Program-made: the position numbers and the translations under genes | Shown here: positions 18,087-27,297 of the stretch, piece by piece | Layout of the letters: each line of letters opens with the position of its first letter | How positions within the stretch are numbered: position 1 is the stretch's first letter | The notes under the pieces: generated by a model | What the model was told of the DNA's origin: nothing | Seen by the model: only the letters and a program-made list of their open reading frames with translations | Database searches by the model: none | Assembly (NCBI RefSeq): GCF_022842375.1 | Contig: NZ_JALHPR010000002.1 | Coordinates: 186,001 to 250,000 of the forward strand | Source: Elioraea sp. | GTDB taxonomy: Bacteria; Pseudomonadota; Alphaproteobacteria; Acetobacterales; Acetobacteraceae | Direction of reading: 5' to 3' | DNA length: 64,000 nucleotides

Positions 18087-20207
18087 GTGACAGAGACGTC
18101 CCGCTTCCGCATCGGCATCGATGTCGGCGGCACATTCACAGACTTCGTCGTGGCCGACATGGCGCAGGAGCGGTTCCTGTTCCACAAGGAGCCCTCCGTC
18201 CCATCCGACCCGTCTCTCTCAGTCGAGCGCGGCATGGCGGCGATCTTCGCCGAGCATGCGATCATGCCCGGCGCGGTGGAACTCGTCGTGCACGGCACCA
18301 CGATCGGTCTCAACGCGATCATCCAGCGGCGCGGCGCGCGGATGGCGATGGTGGTCTCGCGCGGCAACCGCGACGTGCTCGAGATCGCCCGACTGAGGCT
18401 GCCCTCGTCCTACGATTTCACCGTGCCGCGCGAGGTGCCGCTGGTGCCGCGGCGACTCATGTTCGAGGTGCCGGCACGGCTGCGTGCCGATGGGCATGTC
18501 GAGGAGCGACCCGATGCCGCCTCGCTCGACAGCATCGCTGCCGCCATCGCGGCGGCGCGTGTCGATGCAGTGGCGGTGATGCTGCTGAACGCCTACCGCG
18601 ACCCAACGCTCGAACGCGAGGTGGCCGATGCGCTCCGCGCGCGACTGCCAGGAGTGCCGGTGACGGAGAGCTCGGTTCTCTGGCCGGAGGTGCGCGAGTA
18701 TGAGCGCGCGCTGGTCGGCGGGCTCAACGCCTACATCCAGCCGCTGATGACGGCCTACTTCGACAGGCTGAAGGCGCGCGTCGAGGGCCTGGGCGTGCGC
18801 GGCCCGATCTACATCACCGCCAACAACGGGGGCACGCTGTCGCTGGAAACGGCGCGCGCACGGCCGATCGATACCGTTCTGTCCGGCCCTGCCTCAGGCG
18901 TCGTGGCGGCAACGCGGATCGGTGCGGCAGCGGAGCGGCGCGAGCTCGTCACGATCGACATGGGCGGCACCTCGGCCGACATCTCGATCGTCCAGGCCGG
19001 CGTTCCCGAATTCACCACCGCGACGTTCGTGGGCGACTTCCCGCTGATGATGCCGGTGGTCAATGTCGGCGCGATCGGTGCCGGCGGCGGCTCGATCCTG
19101 TGGGTCGACGCGCAGGGCGTGCTGAAGGTGGGCCCCGCCTCTGCCGGTGCCGATCCTGGCCCGGTCTGTTACGGCCGCGGCGGCACTGAGCCGACGATCA
19201 CCGATTGCTATGTCTCGCTGGGCATCGTTGATCCCACGCGCTTCCTCGGCGGGCGCATGCAGCTTGATGCCACCGCGGCGCGCGCGGCCCTCGATGGCCT
19301 CGCTGAGCGGCTCGGCATCGCGGGGGATGACCGTGCACTCGCGGCGGCAGAAGCGGCGCTCAGGGTTGCGAGTGCCAAGATGGCGACGGAACTGACCAAG
19401 CTGATGGCGACCGCCGGCGTTGATCCGCGCCGCTACGCGCTGGTCGCCTTCGGCGGCGCTGGGCCCACGCATGCGAACCTGCTCGCCGAGGAGGCGGGGC
19501 TTGCCGCCGTGCTGGTGCCGACGGCCCCGGGCACCTTCTGTGCGCTCGGCGCCATCCTCGCCGACGTGCGGCGTGACTATGTGCGCACCGCCCGCCACCT
19601 CGTCGTGCCGCCAGAGGCAGCCGGGGTGGATGAGTGGCCGAAGGTCGCTGCCGTGATCGCAGCACTTGAAGCCGAGGCGCTCGGCTGGATCGCGCAGGAA
19701 GGGGCGCTGGTAGGCGCGCACGGCCTCGTCGTCTCGCTCCGCGTGCGCTACCCCGACCAAGCCTACGAGCTCGAGATCATCGTTCCGGAATCCGAACGCG
19801 CTGGGCTCGGCGCACGCTCTCTCGCCGCCCTCTTCCATGCTGAGCACCAGCGCCTCTACGGCTTCGTGGAAGCCGCGAGCCCCGTGCAGGTCACGACCGT
19901 GCGCCTCGGCGTGATCGGACGGGTTCCGCCCGTCTCGCTGCCGAAGGCGCACGCTTCGGTTCCCACCGTCTCGGGCACACGCATGATCCGCCATCGCGGA
20001 CGGGAGATCGCGGCGGCGGTGTACGAGCGCGCAGCCATCGGCGCAGGCAGCGTGATCGATGGCCCCGCCATCGTCGAACAGCCCGATACGACTGTGTGGA
20101 TCCTGCCCGGCTGGCGGGCCGAGGCCGATGCGCTCGGCACGCTCCATCTCGCCAAGGGGGCGGCAGCAGTACCGCGCGAGGCAATGCTCGCGGAGGCAGC
20201 GCGATGA
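18087..20207 (+). CDS. hyuA: Hydantoinase/oxoprolinase family protein, subunit A
   Basis: This is a 706-aa ATP-dependent amidohydrolase subunit. It shows the N-terminal phosphate-binding motif GIDVGGTFTDFVV, the central TIDMGGTSADISIVQ and the GGAGPTHANLLAEEAG segment of the HyuA domain. HyuA/HyuB pairs hydrolyse N-methylhydantoin, 5-oxoproline or carboxylate ketones such as acetone. The sequence does not discriminate between these. The GTG start follows the hairpin by about 24 bases, and the stop overlaps the HyuB start. It acts in the cytoplasm with HyuB. Confidence 0.92.
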   Translation: MTETSRFRIGIDVGGTFTDFVVADMAQERFLFHKEPSVPSDPSLSVERGMAAIFAEHAIMPGAVELVVHGTTIGLNAIIQRRGARMAMVVSRGNRDVLEIARLRLPSSYDFTVPREVPLVPRRLMFEVPARLRADGHVEERPDAASLDSIAAAIAAARVDAVAVMLLNAYRDPTLEREVADALRARLPGVPVTESSVLWPEVREYERALVGGLNAYIQPLMTAYFDRLKARVEGLGVRGPIYITANNGGTLSLETARARPIDTVLSGPASGVVAATRIGAAAERRELVTIDMGGTSADISIVQAGVPEFTTATFVGDFPLMMPVVNVGAIGAGGGSILWVDAQGVLKVGPASAGADPGPVCYGRGGTEPTITDCYVSLGIVDPTRFLGGRMQLDATAARAALDGLAERLGIAGDDRALAAAEAALRVASAKMATELTKLMATAGVDPRRYALVAFGGAGPTHANLLAEEAGLAAVLVPTAPGTFCALGAILADVRRDYVRTARHLVVPPEAAGVDEWPKVAAVIAALEAEALGWIAQEGALVGAHGLVVSLRVRYPDQAYELEIIVPESERAGLGARSLAALFHAEHQRLYGFVEAASPVQVTTVRLGVIGRVPPVSLPKAHASVPTVSGTRMIRHRGREIAAAVYERAAIGAGSVIDGPAIVEQPDTTVWILPGWRAEADALGTLHLAKGAAAVPREAMLAEAAR

Positions 20208-22225
20208 CGCCCGATCCCGTCCTGACCGAGATCTTCTTCCACAAGGTGACGGCCATCACCGAGGAGATGGCGATCACGCTGCAACGCACCGCCCGCACCA
20301 CCTACGTGAAGGAGGCAGGCGACTTCGGCTGCGCGCTCGCGACACCCGCGGGTCGGTTCTTCGCCTACCCCAAGGTTCTCGGGGTCTCCGGCTTCCTCGA
20401 CAGCAACGTCGCCCCAGCACTGGCGCACGTCCCTGACCTCGAGCCGGGCGACGTGGTGATCACCAACCACCCCTATGCCAGCGAGGGCCTGGCGAGCCAC
20501 ATGCCCGACCTGCACCTCATCCGCCCCATCTTCGCGGATGGGCGGATCGTTGCGCATGCCTGGGATTTCATCCACTCGGCCGATATCGGCGGCGGCGTGC
20601 CCTCCTCCATCTCGCCGCGCTTCTCCGACCTGTTCCAGGAGGGCTTCCAGATCCCGCCCGTGAAGCTCGTGAAGGCGGGGCGGATGAACGAGGATTTCCT
20701 GACCCTCTACCGCGCGAACTGCCGTGTGCCCGAGGTGAACATGGGCGACATCAAGGCGATGCTCGCGGCTCTGCTCGTCGGCGAGCGCCGCGTGCACGAC
20801 CTCGTCGACCAGCTCGGCGTCGAGGGCTTCCTTGCGATGCAGCGCGATCTCGTGAACTACGCTGCCGCCAAGGCGCGCGCGGTGCAGCGCCTGATCCCCG
20901 ACGGCACCTGGGAGTTCTGGGACCTGCTCGACGACGATTACGTCTCGAAGGTGCCAGTGCGCGTCCGCTGCCGGATGACGGCGAAGGACGGCGCGGTCCA
21001 TCTCGACTTCACCGGTTCTGACCCGCAGGTGGCCGCCGCCTATAACATTCCGACGGGCGGCAAGCGCCATCCCTGGCTCACGCTCAAGCTGATGCACTTC
21101 GTGTTCAGCCATGACCGCACCATCCCCATCAACCACGGCATGTTCGAGCACGTCACGGTCGAGGCGCCCGCGGGCACCATCGTGAATCCTGAGCCGCCCG
21201 CGGCCGTCGGCATCCGCAGTGCGACCGCGATCAGGCTGAACGAGGCGATCGTCGGCGCTCTCACCCGTGCGAAGCCCGGGCTGATGCCAGCACCCTCCGG
21301 CGGCATCATGATCCCCTCGGTGCTCGTGGAGCAGGACCCGCGGACTGGGCGGCGCAACGTCATGGTGCTGCAATCGCTCGTCGGCGGCACAGGCGGGCGT
21401 GAGGGGGCGGATGGCGTCGATGGTCGCGACAGCTCTCTCGCCAACCAGCGCAACACCCCGATCGAGAAAACGGAGGAGGAGGCAGCGGCGATCATCACCG
21501 AATACGCGCTCCGCCCCGACAGCGGCGGAGCAGGGCGCTGGCGCGGCGGCACGGGGGTGATCTTCTCGGTGCGCATCGCGCGCGAGGGCAGCGCCGTGCT
21601 CGGCCGCGGCATGGAGCGGTTCGTGTTCCGGCCCTGGGGCATCGGCGGCGGCAGGCCAGGGTTGCCCGCACGCGTCGTCGTCAATCTCGGGCGTGAGGGT
21701 GAGCGCGAGCTCGGCAAGCTCGACGTGTTCCACCCACGCCCCGGCGATGTGGTCACGATCATGACACCCGGCGGTGGCGGCTTCGGCGACCCGCTGGAGC
21801 GCCCGGCGGCGGATGTCCTCACGGACGTGCTTGACGGCCATGTGAGCCTCGGCGTCGCACTGCGTGACTATGGCGTTGTCATCTCAGGCGAAACGATCGA
21901 CGCGGCCGCGACGCTCGCCGAGCGTGCGCGCCTCGCCGCGTTGCGCGGCCCCCTGCCCGCCTTCTCCTTCGGGCCGGAGCGCGAGGCATGGGAAGCGGTG
22001 TTCGACGATGCCGCGATGCTCCGCCTCAACGCCGCGCTCATGCGCATCGGCGCGCACGCGCGCAGCGAGCGGCGCCGCGCCATCTTCGAGGCGGTGATCC
22101 CGGGGCTGCCGCGTGCCGGCACCGTGCCGCTCGACGAGCTGGTGGGCGACGTCGCGGAAGCCCGCGCGCGGCTTGCCCGCGAGATCGATTCGCTCGAAGC
22201 CGCGCTTGCCGGCCGTGCGGCGTGA
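20204..22225 (+). CDS. hyuB: Hydantoinase/oxoprolinase family protein, subunit B
   Basis: This is a 673-aa B subunit. It has KEAGDFGCALATPAG near the N-terminus, the NHPYASEGLASHMPDLHL segment, a central GGIMIPSVLVEQDP and the C-terminal TPGGGGFGDPLERP found across the family. I chose the ATG at 20204 because it overlaps the HyuA stop and begins with the conserved DPVLTEIF. The open frame runs upstream inside hyuA, but that part is not family-like. It forms the catalytic partner of HyuA. Confidence 0.92.
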   Translation: MTPDPVLTEIFFHKVTAITEEMAITLQRTARTTYVKEAGDFGCALATPAGRFFAYPKVLGVSGFLDSNVAPALAHVPDLEPGDVVITNHPYASEGLASHMPDLHLIRPIFADGRIVAHAWDFIHSADIGGGVPSSISPRFSDLFQEGFQIPPVKLVKAGRMNEDFLTLYRANCRVPEVNMGDIKAMLAALLVGERRVHDLVDQLGVEGFLAMQRDLVNYAAAKARAVQRLIPDGTWEFWDLLDDDYVSKVPVRVRCRMTAKDGAVHLDFTGSDPQVAAAYNIPTGGKRHPWLTLKLMHFVFSHDRTIPINHGMFEHVTVEAPAGTIVNPEPPAAVGIRSATAIRLNEAIVGALTRAKPGLMPAPSGGIMIPSVLVEQDPRTGRRNVMVLQSLVGGTGGREGADGVDGRDSSLANQRNTPIEKTEEEAAAIITEYALRPDSGGAGRWRGGTGVIFSVRIAREGSAVLGRGMERFVFRPWGIGGGRPGLPARVVVNLGREGERELGKLDVFHPRPGDVVTIMTPGGGGFGDPLERPAADVLTDVLDGHVSLGVALRDYGVVISGETIDAAATLAERARLAALRGPLPAFSFGPEREAWEAVFDDAAMLRLNAALMRIGAHARSERRRAIFEAVIPGLPRAGTVPLDELVGDVAEARARLAREIDSLEAALAGRAA

Positions 22226-22256
22226 CCCACACCCAGGACCACCCAGAGAGGACGCG

Positions 22257-23414
22257 ATGACCGAACGACGCCACGACCTCTATCTGCTGACGCCAGGCCC
22301 GCTCACCGTCGCACCCGAGGTGAAGCGCGAAATGCTGGCCGATCGCAGCCCGAACGCGGAGCCACACAGCGCGCTGACGGCGATGGTGCGTGACTACATG
22401 CTCGAACTCTGCAACGGCCGTGGCACGCATGAATGCGTGCCGATCCAGGGCAGCGCCACCTACGCGATCGAGGCCGCGTTCCACGCCTTCGTGCCGCGCG
22501 ACGGCAAGCTGCTGGTGATCCAGAACGGCTTCTACGGCATGCGGCTGCGCGAGATCGCCGAAGGCATCGGGCTTGCCGTCACCGCGCTCGAATTCCCCAT
22601 GCTGCCGCTGCCGACGGGGACGGACATCGAGGCAGCACTCGCGGCCGACCCCGCGATCACCCACATCGTACTCTGCCATGTCGATACCGGAACAGGCATC
22701 CGCAACCCCGTCGAGGAAATCGCCGCAGTGGCGAGCCGGCGGGGCGTCGGCGTTCTGGTCGATGCGGTCGCCTCCTTCGGCACATTCCCGCTCGACGCTG
22801 CGGCGCTTGACCTCACGGCGATCATGATCTCGCCCAACAAGGGGCTGGAGGGCGTGCCCGGCATCGGCATCGTCGTTGCCAAGCGCAGCGAACTCGAGGA
22901 GGCCAAGGGGCGCTCGCCATCCGTCGTGCTCGACCTCCATGCGCAGTGGCGCTTCCTCGAGGAGAAGGGCAACCAGTGGCGCTGGACACCGCCGACGCAT
23001 GTGATCGGCGCGCTCGGCAAGGCGATCGAGCGGCACCGCGCCGAGGGCGGCGCAGCACCAAGGCTCGCGCGCTATCGGGCCAACTGGCGGCGCCTCGTCG
23101 ATGGCATGCGCCAGCGCGGCTTCGCCACCCTGCTGCCCGACGAGGCGGCAGCCCCCATCATCGCCACCTTCCACGACCCGGCTGACCCGGCCTACGACTT
23201 CCGGAAGTTCTACCTGGCGATGGAGAAGCGCGGCTTCATCATCTTCCCGGGGCGGCTCACCGCCGCCGGAACGTTCCGCATCGGCCTGATGGGCGACCTG
23301 GTCGAGAGCGACATCACGCTGATCCTCGAGGCGATCGACGAGAGCCTCGCCGAGCTCGGCGTCGCCTCGTTCGCGCCGCGCGACGAGGGGGCAAGCGCGC
23401 CGGCAGCGGCATGA
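22257..23414 (+). CDS. Class V aminotransferase (2-aminoethylphosphonate/alanine-glyoxylate transaminase-like)
   Basis: This 385-aa PLP enzyme begins with LLTPGPLTVAPEV, the usual N-terminus of PhnW and alanine-glyoxylate aminotransferases. It has VDAVASFGTFPLD and the PLP lysine in SPNKGLEGVPGIG. It is distinct from the other class V enzyme of this operon. There are no phosphonate genes nearby, so a PhnW role is not supported by context; an amino-acid:keto-acid transaminase is more likely. I chose the ATG at 22257, and its stop overlaps the next start. Confidence 0.85.
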   Translation: MTERRHDLYLLTPGPLTVAPEVKREMLADRSPNAEPHSALTAMVRDYMLELCNGRGTHECVPIQGSATYAIEAAFHAFVPRDGKLLVIQNGFYGMRLREIAEGIGLAVTALEFPMLPLPTGTDIEAALAADPAITHIVLCHVDTGTGIRNPVEEIAAVASRRGVGVLVDAVASFGTFPLDAAALDLTAIMISPNKGLEGVPGIGIVVAKRSELEEAKGRSPSVVLDLHAQWRFLEEKGNQWRWTPPTHVIGALGKAIERHRAEGGAAPRLARYRANWRRLVDGMRQRGFATLLPDEAAAPIIATFHDPADPAYDFRKFYLAMEKRGFIIFPGRLTAAGTFRIGLMGDLVESDITLILEAIDESLAELGVASFAPRDEGASAPAAA

Positions 23415-24457
23415 CGGCGCCACGACGGGTCCTGATCCTCGACCCGCAATTCACCGACACGCCCGATATCGAGCGTGCCGTGCTCGGGCCCGGGCCGGAG
23501 ATCGCGGTCTGGCGGCCCGATGGCGCAGCCCCACTCGACCCAGCCGTGCTCGCCGGTGCGGAGGTGGTGATCAACTGCCGCAGCCGCCACCGCATCCCCG
23601 CCGCGTTCGTCGCACGGATGGATCAGGCGCGCCTCGTGGTCCAGGCCGGCGTTGGCTTCAACCACATCGACCTCGAGGCCTGTGCTGCGCGCGCCATCGC
23701 CGTGTGCAACACGCCCGACTACGGCACGATGGAGGTGGCCGACCATGCGCTCGCGCTGATGCTCACGCTGATGCGCGGCACGGCGGCGCATGATGCGCGG
23801 CTCAGGGCGCGCGAAAGCGCGTGGGCGACGACGGAGCTTGCCCTTCCCCCCGTCCGCCGCCTGCGCGGGCTCGTGTTCGGCATCGTCGGGCTCGGCCGCA
23901 TCGGGCTTGCCGCGGGGCTGCGCGCACGCGGCTTCGGCCTCGATGTCGCGTTCCACGATCCTGGCCTGCCGCCAGGGGCAGAGCTCTCGATGGGCTTCCG
24001 CCGCCACCGCACGCTCGCCGGCCTTCTCGCCGAGGCGGACATCGTGAGCCTGCACTGCCCGATGACGGAGGAAACTGCGGGGCTGATATCCGGCCGCACG
24101 CTCGCACTGATGAAGCGCGGCGCGGTGCTGATCAACACCGCCCGCGGCGGCATCGTCGATCTCGACGCGGTGGACGCCGCCCTGCGCACTGGCCAGCTTG
24201 GCGCGGCAGGGCTCGATGTGCTGCCGACCGAGCCGCCCGACCGATCCCATCCGCTCATCGCTGCCTGGGCAAAGGGCGAGGCCTGGCTTGAGGGCAGGCT
24301 GATCATCACGCCGCACGCGGCCTTCTATACGCCGGAGAGCCTCGCCGACATGCGTCGCCTCTCGGCCCAGGCGGCAGCGGATTATCTCAACGACGGCACC
24401 CTGCGCGCCTGCGTGAACCTCGACGCCCTTCGCCGCCACGGCAACGCGCCTGCATGA
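23411..24457 (+). CDS. D-2-hydroxyacid dehydrogenase (phosphoglycerate-dehydrogenase-like)
   Basis: This 348-aa NAD-dependent enzyme has the Rossmann motif GIVGLGRIGLAAG and the catalytic triad region: Arg in NTARGGIVDLD, Glu in DVLPTEPP and His in ITPHAAFYTPESLAD. It may interconvert a 2-keto acid produced by the transaminases with its D-hydroxy acid, or act as a CtBP-like protein. It is the last gene of the plus-strand operon, overlapping its upstream neighbour by 4 bases. After it comes a stretch of decayed genes. Confidence 0.87.
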   Translation: MTAPRRVLILDPQFTDTPDIERAVLGPGPEIAVWRPDGAAPLDPAVLAGAEVVINCRSRHRIPAAFVARMDQARLVVQAGVGFNHIDLEACAARAIAVCNTPDYGTMEVADHALALMLTLMRGTAAHDARLRARESAWATTELALPPVRRLRGLVFGIVGLGRIGLAAGLRARGFGLDVAFHDPGLPPGAELSMGFRRHRTLAGLLAEADIVSLHCPMTEETAGLISGRTLALMKRGAVLINTARGGIVDLDAVDAALRTGQLGAAGLDVLPTEPPDRSHPLIAAWAKGEAWLEGRLIITPHAAFYTPESLADMRRLSAQAAADYLNDGTLRACVNLDALRRHGNAPA

Positions 24458-24543
24458 CCTGGGCGGCGAGCGCGCTCCGCCGGCTCGGGGCGACGGGGTG
24501 CGCCGCCGGCAGCACGACCTGCCGCACGATCGCGCATCACGCC

Positions 24544-24658
24544 CGCACGATCACCTCGAACCCATTCCACAAGCGAGACCGCGCCGTGGTCCCGCATAGC
24601 GGCGGTGGATCTCCTTGCTGGCGGTCGGCACCGCCAGGACGAACCCATCGACATACAT
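24544..24658 (-). pseudogene. N-terminal remnant of a DUF1428 (YbaA-like) gene
   Basis: Reading leftward from the ATG at 24658, the product begins MYVDGFVLAVPTASKEIHRR, the recognisable start of DUF1428 proteins. It then shifts frame into AMRDHGAVSLVEWVRGD, which matches the family's HGALxxVE segment. After that the similarity ends. Only about a third of the gene remains, with at least one frameshift. It cannot be functional. Confidence 0.7.
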
Positions 24659-24696
24659 CGCGTTTCCCCTCCGCCTCGCCGCGCCGACGCGATGGC

Positions 24697-24843
24697 GGCA
24701 CCCGCGGGGTGATCTGCCTTGCACCAGCCGCAGGCGCCTTCCCGGCCGCCGCTCCGATTGCGTTCCAGTAGCGGTCGGTCTCCGCCTGGTCGTCGGTCGC
24801 TATCTGGGGCCAATTCTCGCTGATGGTGGCCCTGAACCAGCCG
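24697..24843 (-). pseudogene. Internal remnant of a PhnB-like VOC gene
   Basis: Reading leftward, three short pieces in different frames fit the C-terminal half of PhnB-type VOC proteins: ENWPQIATDDQAETDRYWNA, then GGREGACGWCK, then QITPRV. The bases that would join CGWCK to QITPRV are missing. The N-terminal half is absent because the sequence switches at about 24843 to a MarR remnant on the other strand. Confidence 0.65.
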
Positions 24844-25116
24844 GAGCCACCGCCGATCGGGCGCCTCGCCCCGTTCCTGGCGATGGACGCCTCGACGCTG
24901 ACGGCCGCGGCGAAGCCGCTCGCGCGCCGGGGCCTGCTGCGCCTCGTGCCCGACACGGAGGATCGCCGCTCGCGCCGCGTGCGGATCACGCCGGAGGGGG
25001 TGGCGCTGCTCCTTGAGGCGATCCCGGTCTGGCGGGTGACGCATGCCGCGCTTGATGCGCAGAGCGGGCCGGGCACGACGGACGCTCTGCGGCAGGGGTT
25101 TGCCAGGATCGGCTAG
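24823..25116 (+). pseudogene. C-terminal half of a MarR-family regulator
   Basis: This 97-codon frame matches the recognition-helix and wing part of MarR proteins: MDASTLTAAAKPLARRGLL followed by DTEDRRSRRVRITPEG. The N-terminal dimerisation helices are missing, and the first 20 bases belong to the VOC remnant on the other strand. A truncated protein starting here could not dimerise as MarR normally does. I call it a remnant, although the frame itself is open to its stop. Confidence 0.65.
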
Positions 25117-25177
25117 GATGCCGCTGCCTTCGAGGTGGTTCGCCTGCGCCCGTCATGGCCGCACGCAGCCCGAGCGA

Positions 25178-25894
25178 TCAGCGATGGTCGCTTTCGGTCA
25201 GCCCCTCGGGAACGCAATCCGGTTCGCGCGCCCGCCACGCCTTGTAGAGCGCCCTCCGCCGGCGCGGCGGGTGCGCTTCCAGCACATCGGCGCTTCGGAT
25301 GCGATCGAGCCGGAAATGGCGGAAGTCGTCGCGCAGTTCGCACCAGGCGGCGAGAACCTGCGTGGTCTCGTAGATGGCGAGTGCCACGGGCCAGACCGTC
25401 CGTTGGGTCGCGGTCGCCGTCGCGTCCGCATACGTGAGGTTCAGCTTGCGCTCGCGTCGGAGCGCCCGGCGGATGACGTCAGGGTCGATCGTCATCTCCT
25501 CGCCGGGGTCGATTGCCCCGACGAGCAGGCCCGAGCGGTCGAGCATCTCGCGCACCTCGTCAGGCGCCACCGCTTCGATCTTCGCCAAGGCGCTGCGCGC
25601 CGAGGCCTCCATCGCGAAGTCCCGCCGTCGCGCGACCCACGAGACGCCGATCAGGATCGCCTCGATCTCGTCGGGCGTGAACATCAGAGGTGGAAGCAGG
25701 AAGCCGGGACGCAGGACATAGCCGAACCCCGCTTCGCCCTCGATCCGGGCGCCTTGGGCGCGCAGGACGTTGATGTCGCGATAGAGGGTGCGGACCGAGA
25801 CCCCCAAGGCCGCGGCCAAGACCTCCCCGGTGACGGGCCTCCGCCGACCGCGCAGATCCTGCAGCAGGGCAAGGAGACGTTGCGCGCGGGACAT
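25178..25894 (-). CDS. YafY-type transcriptional regulator (HTH plus WYL-like domain)
   Basis: This is a 238-aa regulator starting at the ATG at 25894 with MSRAQRLLALLQDLR. An N-terminal winged HTH (LAAALGVSVRTLYRDINVL, about residues 20-45) is followed by the effector domain, with VWPVALAIYETTQVLAAWCE and DFRHFRLDRI near the end. The WYL triad itself is changed to YET. The gene is divergent from the RidA gene across a 177-base gap, so it may control RidA. Confidence 0.88.
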   Translation of the reverse strand: MSRAQRLLALLQDLRGRRRPVTGEVLAAALGVSVRTLYRDINVLRAQGARIEGEAGFGYVLRPGFLLPPLMFTPDEIEAILIGVSWVARRRDFAMEASARSALAKIEAVAPDEVREMLDRSGLLVGAIDPGEEMTIDPDVIRRALRRERKLNLTYADATATATQRTVWPVALAIYETTQVLAAWCELRDDFRHFRLDRIRSADVLEAHPPRRRRALYKAWRAREPDCVPEGLTESDHR

Positions 25895-26071
25895 GAGGAA
25901 CTCCTGCGGCATGGCCGACTCTTCCGTCAAGTGCAGCCTCTCGCCGAGATTCGAGCCTGTCCGGGCCGGCCGGCCGCGTCCTCCTGTCATGCCCTGTCAG
26001 TCGCGCATGGCACAACACGGCGTGTCGAATTCCGCAGACACGAAACGCGGCAGCATGAGGGGAGCCTTTCG

Positions 26072-26467
26072 ATGCAGAAGACAACCATCAACCCGTGGCC
26101 GTGGTCCGTCGGCCTTGGCTACAACCAGGGCGTGGTCGTCTCGGGTCAGACCCGCACGCTTCATTGCGCCGGTCAGACCGCGACCGACGGCGCCGGCCAG
26201 CCGCAGTGTCCGGGCGACATGGCCGCGCAGATCGGCCTTTGCCTTGACAACCTGCAAGCCGTGCTGGGGCAGGCCGACATGACGCTAGCCGACGTTGTGC
26301 GGCTGACGATCTACGCCACCGACGTCGATCAGCTGTTTCAACACTACGGCGTGCTGGCGGGGCGGTTGGGCGCGGCCGAAGCGGCGCCGCCGACGACCGT
26401 GCTCGGCGTGACCAGGCTGGCGGTCCCCGGCCTGATGGTCGAGATCGAGGCGACCGCAGTCTCGTGA
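26072..26467 (+). CDS. RidA-family protein (reactive enamine/imine deaminase-like)
   Basis: This is a 131-aa YjgF/YER057c/UK114 protein with NQGVVVSGQTRTLHCAGQTA at the start, DVVRLTIYATDV in the middle and TTVLGVTRLAVPGLMVEIEA at the end. The last segment includes the conserved arginine that binds the carboxylate of imine intermediates. I chose the ATG at 26072; the long open frame upstream is antisense to the YafY gene. It probably detoxifies reactive imines formed by PLP enzymes. Confidence 0.88.
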   Translation: MQKTTINPWPWSVGLGYNQGVVVSGQTRTLHCAGQTATDGAGQPQCPGDMAAQIGLCLDNLQAVLGQADMTLADVVRLTIYATDVDQLFQHYGVLAGRLGAAEAAPPTTVLGVTRLAVPGLMVEIEATAVS

Positions 26468-26574
26468 ACCGATCCGTCGACGGCGAACGCGACGCGCTGT
26501 CGTCCACGGCACGTCGCCAAGCGGGACGCGCCTTGATATGCGTTGCGGCATCGATGAGGGGGCGGGGCGCGCCG

Positions 26575-26694
26575 ATGACGCCGGAACGGTTCAATCAAGT
26601 CTGCGGATCGCTGCCGCACGCCGTGCATGTCGTGCAGTTCGGCGGCGCGGACGTGTGGAAGATCGGCGGCAAGCTGTTCGCCGCGATGTGGGAC
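26575..26694 (+). pseudogene. YjbR/MmcQ-family gene, N-terminal piece
   Basis: From the ATG at 26575 the product begins MTPERFNQVCGSLPHAVHVV and continues QFGGADVWKIGGKLFAAMW, which is the start of the MmcQ/YjbR DNA-binding-like family (CyaY-like fold). Similarity stops at about codon 40. The missing continuation (NGGVTFKPSPM and onward) is found on the same strand at 29179. The gene therefore seems to have been split. Confidence 0.75.
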
Positions 26695-27174
26695 ACGTCT
26701 GGGTGTGCGTCAGAGACGTGCTGGCCGGCGGGGATCGGCGTCTCGATCTCACCGCCGAAGGTCAGGTAGCGCTCGGTTCCATCCGCCGGCCGCACCTCCA
26801 GGTCACCGCTGATCCGGGCGACGTCGAATGCGGCGACCGGGATCGCGAACGCGGCGGACAGCGCGTTGCAGAGATCGACCAGCGGATGCCGCCGCGGCAG
26901 GGAGCCCTCCTGCCGCAGCCGCCGCAAGAGCGCCTCGGAGGCGCAACGATACTGCGTCGGCTTGAGCCCCATCCGCGAGAACGCCCGGCGCCAGGCCTGA
27001 ATGGCAGGCAGGCTCGCTCTCGGGTCTGCCAGCCAGCCGCCCCTGCGCCTGAGCGGTCAACCGCGTCACGGCGTCGGATGTATCGGCGCCCGCGTCTACT
27101 GGGCTGAACCGAACTACGCCGGCAACAAGCTCAGGGTAACTGCTCCAGATCTCCTGCCCACGACGAAAACGCAT
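26695..27174 (-). pseudogene. B3/B4 tRNA-binding-domain protein, frameshifted and truncated
   Basis: Reading leftward from the ATG at 27174, the product starts MRFRRGQEIWSSYPELVAGV. It shifts by one base near 27008-27015, within a ggcaggcagg repeat, to PAIQAWRRAFSRMGLKPTQY and continues LPRRHPLVDLCNALSAAFAI and RYLTFGGEIETP. This is the PheRS beta-like B3/B4 domain found in small stand-alone proteins that may edit or bind mischarged tRNA. The normal C-terminal end is lost at the junction with the YjbR piece. Confidence 0.75.
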
Positions 27175-27297
27175 AACGTGTTCGCACCTCTTGTGGCTGC
27201 CAGGCGCAAAGCGGAACTTCGACCCCGTCCGTCGTCTTGGACAATGTTGCAACCATCAGCCTCCATGTGCCGGGCGCAGTCGTGGTATTCAGGGTTG

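Noticed and set aside
16262-18367. 701-codon open frame on the minus strand
   Set aside because: It is antisense to the DppA-like and hyuA genes. The composition is Arg/His-rich without a protein family; it is a shadow of GC-rich codons.
22257-23414. Phosphonate degradation role for the PhnW-like aminotransferase
   Set aside because: No phosphonatase, phosphonate transporter or phn gene is present around it, so the name would mislead.
25905-25970. Sequence gattcgagcc as a second copy of the tRNA T-arm
   Set aside because: It matches only about nine bases of gattcgaacc and no flanking tRNA sequence, so it is probably chance.
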